Shown here: in pieces, positions 1 to 5,857 of the stretch
Layout: the number at the start of each line of letters is the position of its first letter
Position numbering within the stretch: the stretch's first letter is position 1
Source: Deltaproteobacteria bacterium RIFCSPLOWO2_02_FULL_57_26
GTDB taxonomy: Bacteria; Desulfobacterota; Binatia; UBA9968
DNA length: 5,857 nucleotides
Assembly (NCBI GenBank): GCA_001798455.1
Contig: MGSI01000079.1
Span: 1 to 5,857 of the forward strand
Direction of reading: 5' to 3'
Notes under the pieces: generated by a model
What the model was told of the DNA's origin: nothing
Seen by the model: the letters and a program-made list of their open reading frames with translations, nothing else
Database searches by the model: none
Program-made: the position numbers and the translations under genes

Positions 1-1080
1 TCACCCGGAAGGAAATACGCGCCAACGATCAGGCGTGACAATAATTGCGGCCTGCTGTCCCACGGCGAAATCCGAGTCGCCCGGAAGCTTGATCCTTAAG
101 ACTAATTCACCGACCTCGACTTCGAAGAGAGCCGCGTCCCCGAGGTAGTTTTTGGTTACGATTTTCGCTTCCACGGTCCGGGAAAGACCATCGGGGTGCT
201 GCGTGAGGGTTAGGTGCTCGGGGCGGATGGCCAGTGTCACTTCACTCCCTGGCCCAGAGGGGGGCGGCACGGGGCAGGACACTTTTCCCAAGGGAGAGTC
301 CACCTGGTCCGCACCGCTTACCTTCCCAGGGATAAAATTCATCTCGCCCACGAATCGTGCCACAAACAGATTCTGGGGACAGGAGTAGACCTCTTGGGGC
401 GAGCCCATTTGTAATATCTCCCCTTCGTGCATCACGCAGACTTTATCCCCCAGGCTCAAAGCCTCGGCTTGGTCGTGGGTGACATAGAGAGTGGTCACTC
501 CCACGGACTGGGTGATTTTTTTAAGTTCCAGCCGCATCTGTTCCCTCAGCCGGGCATCCAGGTTGCTCAACGGTTCATCCATGAGAAGGATCTTCGGTTC
601 GGTCACCACCGCCCTGGCCATGGCCACGCGTTGCTGCTGGCCGCCGCTTAAGTCGGTTGCCGGGCGGTCCTCCATGTGGTCGAGCTGAACGAGGGCGAGG
701 GCCCGGCGAACCTTCTCCGCCACCTGCTGCTTCGGGATATGCCTACGGCCCTTCACCAAAGGAAAGGCCACGTTTTGGAAGACATTCATATGCGGCCAGA
801 TGGCGTAAGACTGAAAGACCATGCCGATGTCTCTTTTTTCCGTGGGAACGTGAACTCTTGAGCTGGATGAGGTCACTTTCGCGCCGGAGATCTCGATTTC
901 CCCGCCGTCCGGCTTTTCGAGACCCGCGACGCAGCGAAGGGTCGTGGTCTTGCCGCATCCGCTCGGTCCCAAAAGGACGCAAAACTCACCCTCGGCCACC
1001 TCCAGGTCGATTCCCCGAAGAGCGGCTACGGAACCGTCTCGGGTCCTGAACCATTTCTTAAGCCCGCTAATTCGTATCAA
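1..1080 (-). CDS. ABC importer ATP-binding protein (FbpC/PotA/UgpC-type with TOBE domain)
   Basis: The cytoplasmic ATPase that powers the importer, 359 residues, normal length for the family. The nucleotide-binding domain is complete: Walker A GPSGCGKTT (38-46), Q-loop Gln90 in VFQSY, signature LSGGQQQ (144-150), Walker B ILLMDEP (164-170) with Glu169 as the catalytic base, D-loop SNLD (172-175) and switch His202. The C-terminal part (about 240-355) is a TOBE-type domain, with the typical LAIRPEHL stretch at 283-290, as in FbpC, PotA, UgpC and MalK-like ATPases. All catalytic residues are present, so it should be active. The start is TTG: it is the first possible start after an in-frame TAG at 1087-1089, and it gives the usual MIRI-x-GLKK-F N-terminus. 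The gene follows its cognate permease by 50 bases. The sequence cannot distinguish iron, polyamine or sugar-type subfamilies. The TGA stop occupies the first three bases of the window, so anything downstream is unseen. Confidence 0.94.
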   Translation of the reverse strand: MIRISGLKKWFRTRDGSVAALRGIDLEVAEGEFCVLLGPSGCGKTTTLRCVAGLEKPDGGEIEISGAKVTSSSSRVHVPTEKRDIGMVFQSYAIWPHMNVFQNVAFPLVKGRRHIPKQQVAEKVRRALALVQLDHMEDRPATDLSGGQQQRVAMARAVVTEPKILLMDEPLSNLDARLREQMRLELKKITQSVGVTTLYVTHDQAEALSLGDKVCVMHEGEILQMGSPQEVYSCPQNLFVARFVGEMNFIPGKVSGADQVDSPLGKVSCPVPPPSGPGSEVTLAIRPEHLTLTQHPDGLSRTVEAKIVTKNYLGDAALFEVEVGELVLRIKLPGDSDFAVGQQAAIIVTPDRWRVFPSG

Positions 1081-1090
1081 GTTCGCCTAT

Positions 1091-1100
1091 CTTCTTCCCC
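1091..1100 (-). promoter_or_regulatory. Weak purine-rich ribosome-binding region of the ATPase gene
   Basis: The minus strand reads GGGGAAGAAG, ten bases before the TTG start at 1080. It is purine-rich but has no AGGAGG core, only GGAAG about 13 bases away. Together with the TTG codon this suggests much weaker initiation than for the two upstream importer genes. It is the only plausible ribosome-binding stretch, because an in-frame TAG at 1087-1089 bars any start further upstream. Confidence 0.45.
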
Positions 1101-1130
1101 CACGTTGTCCTGCCTTAAGCTAACGCATCA

Positions 1131-2879
1131 TCAGGTGCCCGAGCTTATCTCCACGATCCGAGAAAATCCGATCTTCAACCCGCCCACGACGATGATAGCA
1201 AAAAGCACCAAGATCACACCCAGCGCGGCGACCTCGGGCACCCACCCGCTACCCCAAAACTGCCAGACGACGGTTGAGATGACCACGTTGCTGCGGGTGT
1301 AGAGCGTCAAGGCCATGGTCACCTCGCGGTATGAGAGCATACTGACCCACACCCAGCTATTGAAAACCCCTGCTGCGACCAGAGGTAGAACTATGTGACC
1401 CAAAACTCGGGGCGTCGACGCGCCCGAAACCTTCCCTGCCTCCTCTAGCTCCCTGTGGACCTGGATCATGACGCTATTGGTTGTCCGGGTTCCATAAGCG
1501 ATCCAGTTTATCGTGTGCGCGAATATGATGATAAAAATGGTGCCGTAGACGGGAAAGATTCCCCTGTAGGCTAATCCAAGATAACCTAACCCGACTGCCA
1601 GCAGAATGCTGGGCATGGCGTGAGGCAGGAACGCCATGGTGTCCAAGATCCCCCGGAAGCTTACCTGCGTTCGAATAACCACCCAGGAGATCAAGACGCT
1701 CAGGAGCATCGTGACCGTGGGAACGGCGAACATGAGAATCGCGGTGTTGATAAAAGGTAGAGTGCCTGCATAATCGAAGATGGTCCGGAAGTTTTTCATG
1801 CTGATGGTGGATAGGGCAGCCATCGACGGAAGCTGCAGGTGAGGCAGGAGCGAGGTCCACAGCAAGACAACAAACGGCATGAATACCTCCATCGAAAGGT
1901 AGAAGATCACGAAGGCAAGGGCGGGCCACTTCCACCCCCCCAGGGCGATCTCACGCGGACGGTAACCCCGCCCTGTGATGACCGTGTACTTCTTGCCCTG
2001 ACGGACTAGCCGGACATAGAAATAAGCGAAGGTTAGCCCGGCTAGGAGCATGATGGATCCATACGCCCCGGCGAGCCCATAGTTGGGCAAACCGGTCGGC
2101 GGATTCGTTGAGGTGTAAATCAGGGAACTCAAGACCAAAATTCTCGCGGGAAGGCCGATAATGGCTGGTACCTCAAACACCGCAATGGCGGTCATGAAGA
2201 GGTACACCATCACCCCGGCAATGGCAGGGAGGGTGATTGGAATGTTGATCCGTAAAAAGGTCTGGAGCTTGGTGACCCCCGAGGTATAGGCCGCCTCCTC
2301 TAAGGCGGGGTCCATAGTGCGATAGGCCGCGGCTAACATGAAGAACGCTGCCGGCACGAAAGAGACCCCTTGGATGAACGCCATCCCCGGTATGTTGTAC
2401 AGACTCACCAGCGGTTGATCCAGTCCGAAGATCTGTTTGGCCCATTGGTTGACCAGCCCGATGCGCGGGCTCAACAAAAGAATCCAGGCGATCGTGCGAA
2501 GAAAAACCGGGATCAGGATCCCCACGGTCATCAGAACATACACCGTGCCCTTGAGCGGCATGTCGGTGCGCATGAGCAACCAAACCATGGGAACCGCGAA
2601 GAGAAGCGTCACCGTAACCGTGCCAGCGGCGAACAGGAGAGTATTCAGCAGGACCTCATAGGTGCCGGGATCGGTGTAAGCGGTAATGAAATTGACCAAG
2701 GTGAGCGGGCCTCCCTCTCCCGGGAAGCCGGTCCTCAGGCTCATGATTAGCACCATGGCGATCGGTACCCCGACCAGTAGGGCAAGGAGCGCCATCAACC
2801 CCCCGGCAAAAACAGTGGTGCCGGGTTGCGTCACGTCGATTATCCGTCCTAACACGCCCTCGCCTGACACTGCTTTCAT
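1131..2879 (-). CDS. ABC importer permease with two fused transmembrane domains (FbpB/AfuB-type)
   Basis: The inner-membrane channel of the importer, 582 residues. Both BPD_transp_1 (MetI-like) domains lie on one polypeptide, so a single chain can replace the usual permease pair. About twelve hydrophobic segments are visible, split into halves of roughly 20-290 and 315-570 by a basic linker (about 290-312, RQGKKY...GRGYRPRE). Each half has the cytoplasmic EAA loop that docks the ATPase: LEEAAYTSGVTKLQTFLRI (193-211) ending in IPITLP, and LEEAGKVSGASTPRVLGHI (478-496) ending in VLPL. The second has Gly482 in place of the second Ala. Fused permeases of this length are normal for ferric, thiamine and sugar-phosphate-type importers, so the fusion does not identify the substrate. 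The ATG is set by a strong Shine-Dalgarno. The gene ends in two tandem stop codons, TGA TGA (1128-1133), and a 50-base gap leads to the ATPase. Confidence 0.94.
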   Translation of the reverse strand: MKAVSGEGVLGRIIDVTQPGTTVFAGGLMALLALLVGVPIAMVLIMSLRTGFPGEGGPLTLVNFITAYTDPGTYEVLLNTLLFAAGTVTVTLLFAVPMVWLLMRTDMPLKGTVYVLMTVGILIPVFLRTIAWILLLSPRIGLVNQWAKQIFGLDQPLVSLYNIPGMAFIQGVSFVPAAFFMLAAAYRTMDPALEEAAYTSGVTKLQTFLRINIPITLPAIAGVMVYLFMTAIAVFEVPAIIGLPARILVLSSLIYTSTNPPTGLPNYGLAGAYGSIMLLAGLTFAYFYVRLVRQGKKYTVITGRGYRPREIALGGWKWPALAFVIFYLSMEVFMPFVVLLWTSLLPHLQLPSMAALSTISMKNFRTIFDYAGTLPFINTAILMFAVPTVTMLLSVLISWVVIRTQVSFRGILDTMAFLPHAMPSILLAVGLGYLGLAYRGIFPVYGTIFIIIFAHTINWIAYGTRTTNSVMIQVHRELEEAGKVSGASTPRVLGHIVLPLVAAGVFNSWVWVSMLSYREVTMALTLYTRSNVVISTVVWQFWGSGWVPEVAALGVILVLFAIIVVGGLKIGFSRIVEISSGT

Positions 2880-2886
2880 GTCTCTC

Positions 2887-2892
2887 CCTCCT
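2887..2892 (-). promoter_or_regulatory. Strong Shine-Dalgarno of the permease gene
   Basis: The minus strand carries AGGAGG (within GAGGAGGGAG), seven bases upstream of the ATG at 2879. It lies in the 31-base gap after the binding-protein stop codon and supports that start. The gap leaves no room for a separate promoter plus terminator, so the two genes are probably on one transcript. Confidence 0.85.
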
Positions 2893-2910
2893 CACTCTCG
2901 GAGTATGGGG

Positions 2911-3948
2911 TTATTTTTCGAAACCGAGGAGCTTGCCGTACTCCCTGGTGAGCCTGTCCACCATCTCGGCCTGGTCTTGGTTCATGTACAGGACCTTCTT
3001 GCCCTGGGCGTACTTGTGAGCGGTCGTCCCAGGAACAAAAGCAGAGGTCTGACCATTGTACTTTTCCCAGATCTCCTGCGCCTCAGGAGTTGTGAGGAAG
3101 GCAGCAAGAAGATGGCCCGCGTTGGGATGGTGTGCCCCCTTAAGCACGGCGGCATTGTAAGCAGGTGAAATGACCGGCTCAAGTCCTTCAGCGAAAACAA
3201 TCGGCGCCCCTGTCACCTTCGCTCTGTGCACGAAGCTGTCCGTCAGGGTGACGGCGAGGAGGACCTCGCCCAATTGCAGGCGGGTGGTGATTGTCGCCAG
3301 GGTCCCAAGCATCGGCGTCTGCTTAGCCAATGCTTTCACATACTCCGTGGCCTTCTTCTCGCCCCAGGCAGTCGCCAGCCGCGCAAGGTGGTGGGTCGCC
3401 GTGCTCATAGCGAGCTTGCCGCCTTTCCATTTGGGATCGAGGAGATCCTCCCATTTCTTGGGCACATCCTGAGGAGGCAAGATCTGCCGGTTATAGGCTG
3501 GGAGAACAAACTGATTGGCCAAGATAACGGTCCCGTTATCGTATTGTATCGCCCTCGGATCCACGCCGAGCTTCGCGTAGTCGAATGGTTTGTGGACTTT
3601 TCTGAGCCACAGCGTAGCGTGGCCGGCGTCGTGGACCACCATCAAGTCCCATTCCGGAGCGACGCCAGCGGCCGCAAGACCTACCACTTTCCCCACATCC
3701 CTTGTGTAGGAGTCTCCGGGGTTGTAATTCAGCTTGATGTTGAGGCCATATTTCTTGTTGAAGGCCTCACCCAGCTTCTGGGCGCCTTCAGGCGTCAGAG
3801 TGGATGAAGCATAGATCCCTATCGCCCCTTCTTTCTTGGCTGAAGCTATCAGCTCGTCCACCGGGGCGGCTAGCGCCTCCTGGGCCATTCCCGCTATAGC
3901 AACTAACCCAACAACTAGGCTGGCCACGAGAAGCCTTAGCCGTTTCAT
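2911..3948 (-). CDS. Periplasmic solute-binding protein of an ABC importer (Fe3+/AfuA-like family, ligand unknown)
   Basis: A 345-residue binding protein that would capture a small solute in the periplasm and hand it to the permease encoded next. The N-terminus is a Sec signal peptide: a basic KRLR stretch, a hydrophobic core to about residue 22, and an A25-L26-A27 cleavage site. There is no lipobox cysteine, so it is soluble rather than lipid-anchored. Family features include the PKKWEDLLDPKWKGG stretch at 163-177 and the AHHPNAG...LTTPEAQ region at 272-291, both typical of FbpA/AfuA/PotD-like type II binding proteins. Iron-binding FbpA uses a near-N-terminal His, a Glu and a tandem Tyr pair. 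Here the matching stretches read YASSTL (46-51) and TDSFVHR (236-242), so those ligands are not apparent. Iron is therefore doubtful; phosphorylated sugars, phosphonates, organic acids or polyamines are alternatives known for this superfamily. The ATG has a perfect Shine-Dalgarno; the stop is TAA, 31 bases before the permease. Confidence 0.92.
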   Translation of the reverse strand: MKRLRLLVASLVVGLVAIAGMAQEALAAPVDELIASAKKEGAIGIYASSTLTPEGAQKLGEAFNKKYGLNIKLNYNPGDSYTRDVGKVVGLAAAGVAPEWDLMVVHDAGHATLWLRKVHKPFDYAKLGVDPRAIQYDNGTVILANQFVLPAYNRQILPPQDVPKKWEDLLDPKWKGGKLAMSTATHHLARLATAWGEKKATEYVKALAKQTPMLGTLATITTRLQLGEVLLAVTLTDSFVHRAKVTGAPIVFAEGLEPVISPAYNAAVLKGAHHPNAGHLLAAFLTTPEAQEIWEKYNGQTSAFVPGTTAHKYAQGKKVLYMNQDQAEMVDRLTREYGKLLGFEK

Positions 3949-3951
3949 GGT

Positions 3952-3961
3952 TCACCTCCTT
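3952..3961 (-). promoter_or_regulatory. Full-length Shine-Dalgarno of the solute-binding protein gene
   Basis: The minus strand reads AAGGAGGTGA, a complete match to the anti-Shine-Dalgarno tail of 16S rRNA. Six bases separate the AGGAGG core from the ATG at 3948. This fixes the start codon and predicts very high translation, as expected for a periplasmic binding protein needed in excess over its membrane complex. Confidence 0.9.
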
Positions 3962-3973
3962 GTACCGCTTCCG

Positions 3974-3984
3974 ATTAGCCTAAT
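3974..3984. other. Small perfect palindrome in the gap before the solute-binding protein gene
   Basis: ATTAGCCTAAT is an inverted repeat with 5-base arms around one central base. It lies in the 43-base gap between the oxidoreductase stop codon and the binding-protein start, 13 bases upstream of the Shine-Dalgarno sequence. It could be a small operator half-site arrangement, but an 11-base palindrome in AT-richer spacer DNA may be chance. The stem is too short and too AT-rich to be a terminator, and no T-run follows it. Confidence 0.2.
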
Positions 3985-3991
3985 GACATCT

Positions 3992-5857
3992 TTACTCATG
4001 ATCTGCCCCGTCCAGCAATTCGGCGATATCCAACACTTGTGGTGCCCGATCGCCCGCGCGGCCTTTGATTCCGTCCCCCAGCATGATCATGCAGAAGGGA
4101 CACGCCACGCTGACGATATCCGCGCCGCTTTCCAGGGCGTGCCCGGCGCGTATGTGATTGACCCGCCGGTCGTTCGGTTCTTCCACCCACATCAGGCCTC
4201 CCCCGGCCCCGCAGCAAAAGCCCCTCTCCCGGTTTTGCCGCATCTCCACGAGCGGCGCCTTGGAGACCGCCGAGATGACTTTTCGCGGCTCCTCATAGGT
4301 ATCGTTGTAACGCCCCAAATAGCAGGGATCGTGAAAGGTAACTTTCGCGTCTAAACGGACGGCCGGCGTGTATCTTCCCTGGGTGATAAGATCGGACAGA
4401 ACCTGGCTGTGATGATAGACTTCAAAAGACGCGCCGAGTTGGGGATAGTCGTTTTTAAAGGTGTTAAAGCAATGGGGACAGGTCGACACAATTTTTTCGA
4501 CCTTGTGAGACCGAAGCACCTCGATATTTTTCCGCGCTAGTTTCTCGAACAGGTACTCGTTTCCGATGCGCCTTGCGGGGTCGCCGGTGCAGCGCTCCTC
4601 CTGCCCCAGAATGGCGAAATCCACCCCGGCCTGTGAGAGAATCCGGCTGAGGGCGCGGGCGACATTGTGGTTGCGAGGGTTCAAAGCGGTGGAGCAACCG
4701 ACCCAGTAGAGGTATTCCGCTCGCTCGCCTTGGGAGAGAATTTTCACGTTCGTTCCCTGGGTCCAGTCCACTCGCGACACCACCGTGCCGGGATAAGGGT
4801 GCCCCCGTGCTTCCAAACTGCGAAGGGCTCGCTGCATCGTCTCAGGAAATCTACTTTCCTCCATAACCAGCGAGCGGCGCATGTCGATGATCTTGGGCAC
4901 ATGCTCGATAAAGACAGGACACTCCTGCATACAGGCCATGCATGTGGTGCAAGACCAGAGGGTCTCTTCCTGTATCACCTTGCCGATGAGATGGGAATCG
5001 TTGCCGGCAGCGGCCGTCTCAGCGGCGGGGGCGTGAGGTCCATAAGCCCTTAAGTGTTCACGCAGGTCCAGGATGAGCGCCTTTGGGGAAAGCGGCTTGC
5101 CTGTGGCAAATGCGGGACAGGCCTCCTGGCAGCGGCCGCATTCCGTGCAGGCGTCGAGATCCAATAAGCCTTTCCAGGTGAACTGGTCGATGGTTTTTAC
5201 CCCAAAGGATTCCGCCGACCCCATATCGATGGGCTTCAGCATGGCGGCTTTCGGCTCAAGGGAGCGAAAATAGATATTCAATGCGGCCGTTAACGTGTGC
5301 AGGAGCTTTGAATACGGCAACCAGGCAATTAAGCCAAAGACCAGCACCAGATGGAACCACCAGAGAAAGGCATGCAGAGTGAGAGACAGGTCCGTAGGGA
5401 CAATGCGGGTCAAAAGCTTTCCCACCACCAGTCCGACTGGCGACCAGGCCCCCCACGGATCCTGCGTGGCGATGATCCGGAGGCCCTCGACCATAAACCC
5501 GGTCAGGAGAACCGTCAGGAGGCCGCCCAGAATGACCGCATCCTGCCACGTGTTGTTTAGTCTCCGGGGTCTGAGAAGATATCGATGGAAAAGGGCGATC
5601 AGAACTCCCAAGATGCAGAGTAATCCGAAAACGTCGAGCGTCAGGGACTGGAAAAAAAGATAGAAGTTCCCCTGCATGATGCGAAGGTCAAGATCCTCAT
5701 GAATCACGACCACGACGGTACCAAGGAACAGGATCACAAAGCCGAAAAATATAAGCGTGTGGAAGAGCCCGCCGTAGATATTTCTCAGAAGCCGGGCCTG
5801 GCCCAGCGCATAGACCAATAGCCCCTTGATGCGCTCAGAAACGGGCACAAAACGGTT
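3992..5857 (-). CDS. Membrane-bound heterodisulfide reductase-like Fe-S oxidoreductase (DUF224/HdrD-type, cytochrome b-like N-terminus), 5' end outside window
   Basis: Likely an integral-membrane electron carrier between a soluble donor (candidate: electron-transfer flavoprotein) and the quinone pool. Residues are numbered from the in-frame GTG at 5848. The N-terminal part (about 1-195) has hydrophobic helices near 28-49, 73-90, 104-123 and 157-177, with histidines H30, H159, H166 and H184; the H166/H184 spacing resembles the NarI heme b ligands. A ferredoxin-like part follows, with C234-C237-C240-C244 and C300-C303-C306-C310, each suited to a [4Fe-4S] cluster. Two CCG domains end the protein: C385, C420, C457-C460, then C509, C545-C546, C583-C586. 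The first has Arg419-Cys420 where the family motif has a Cys pair. The frame stays open through AAC CGT TTT to the window edge. Relatives usually carry another N-terminal helix, so the GTG is probably internal and the true start lies upstream. Known ETF:menaquinone oxidoreductases (EMO) share this layout; the exact partner here is inferred. Ends in TAA. Confidence 0.88.
   Translation of the reverse strand, partial: NRFVPVSERIKGLLVYALGQARLLRNIYGGLFHTLIFFGFVILFLGTVVVVIHEDLDLRIMQGNFYLFFQSLTLDVFGLLCILGVLIALFHRYLLRPRRLNNTWQDAVILGGLLTVLLTGFMVEGLRIIATQDPWGAWSPVGLVVGKLLTRIVPTDLSLTLHAFLWWFHLVLVFGLIAWLPYSKLLHTLTAALNIYFRSLEPKAAMLKPIDMGSAESFGVKTIDQFTWKGLLDLDACTECGRCQEACPAFATGKPLSPKALILDLREHLRAYGPHAPAAETAAAGNDSHLIGKVIQEETLWSCTTCMACMQECPVFIEHVPKIIDMRRSLVMEESRFPETMQRALRSLEARGHPYPGTVVSRVDWTQGTNVKILSQGERAEYLYWVGCSTALNPRNHNVARALSRILSQAGVDFAILGQEERCTGDPARRIGNEYLFEKLARKNIEVLRSHKVEKIVSTCPHCFNTFKNDYPQLGASFEVYHHSQVLSDLITQGRYTPAVRLDAKVTFHDPCYLGRYNDTYEEPRKVISAVSKAPLVEMRQNRERGFCCGAGGGLMWVEEPNDRRVNHIRAGHALESGADIVSVACPFCMIMLGDGIKGRAGDRAPQVLDIAELLDGADHE

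Noticed and set aside
1081..1130. Terminator or separate promoter between permease and ATPase genes
   Set aside because: The 50 bases contain no GC-rich stem followed by a T-run and no clear promoter boxes. They hold a tandem stop, a purine-rich ribosome-binding stretch and little else.
1474..1935. A 153-codon minus-strand open frame inside the permease gene
   Set aside because: It is an out-of-frame reading of the permease. The permease frame has both EAA loops and continuous hydrophobic segments without interruption, so there is no frameshift.
1131..2879. Novel gene fusion of two permeases
   Set aside because: Two MetI-type domains on one chain is the standard form for FbpB/AfuB/ThiP-like permeases, so it is not unusual.
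3226..3807. A 193-codon open frame on the plus strand opposite the binding-protein gene
   Set aside because: It lies wholly antisense to a gene with clear family motifs and a signal peptide. Its translation is rich in Arg, His and Gln with no recognisable domain, as expected of a shadow frame in GC-rich DNA.
3960..4060. Possible promoter for the importer genes in the end of the oxidoreductase gene and the spacer
   Set aside because: GCTAAT on the minus strand matches four of six -10 positions, but no acceptable -35 lies at 16-18 bases spacing. TTGCTG further upstream has no matching -10.
3836..4354. A 172-codon plus-strand open frame spanning the gap between the oxidoreductase and binding-protein genes
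   Set aside because: It is antisense to both genes, has low-complexity Pro/His-rich content and no family resemblance. The minus-strand genes explain the sequence fully.

Overview
The window holds four complete or nearly complete genes, all on the minus strand and packed with gaps of 31 to 50 bases. In transcription order they are: a membrane-bound heterodisulfide-reductase-like iron-sulfur oxidoreductase (5857 down to 3992, 5' end cut by the window edge), a periplasmic solute-binding protein (3948 to 2911), a fused two-domain ABC permease (2879 to 1131), and an ABC ATPase (1080 to 1, stop codon on the first three bases). No RNA genes, mobile elements, CRISPR arrays, long repeats or convincing terminators were seen.

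Organism: the sequence is moderately GC-rich. The binding protein has a Sec signal peptide with no lipobox cysteine, so it should be a soluble periplasmic protein, which points to a two-membrane (Gram-negative type) bacterium. The oxidoreductase family is common in environmental anaerobes and fatty-acid or aromatic degraders (Desulfobacterota, Rokubacteria/NC10-like lineages and relatives). A member of such a lineage is a reasonable but weak guess; nothing in the window fixes the taxon.

Function: genes 2 to 4 form a textbook importer with the layout of the ferric/FbpABC-AfuABC type. The usual iron ligands of FbpA are not apparent in the binding protein, so a 'ferric iron transporter' label should not be trusted and the substrate is open. 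The oxidoreductase has a NarI-like membrane cytochrome part, two [4Fe-4S] ferredoxin motifs and two CCG domains. This is the architecture of the DUF224 family that includes ETF:(mena)quinone oxidoreductases of beta-oxidation, so it probably passes electrons between a soluble donor and the quinone pool. Whether it belongs functionally with the importer is unknown; only same-strand orientation and a 43-base gap link them.

The importer genes show a clear decline in translation signals: a full-length Shine-Dalgarno plus ATG for the binding protein, a strong one plus ATG for the permease, and a weak one plus TTG for the ATPase. Overall this looks like ordinary metabolic and transport DNA. I did not find evidence for a previously undescribed system.
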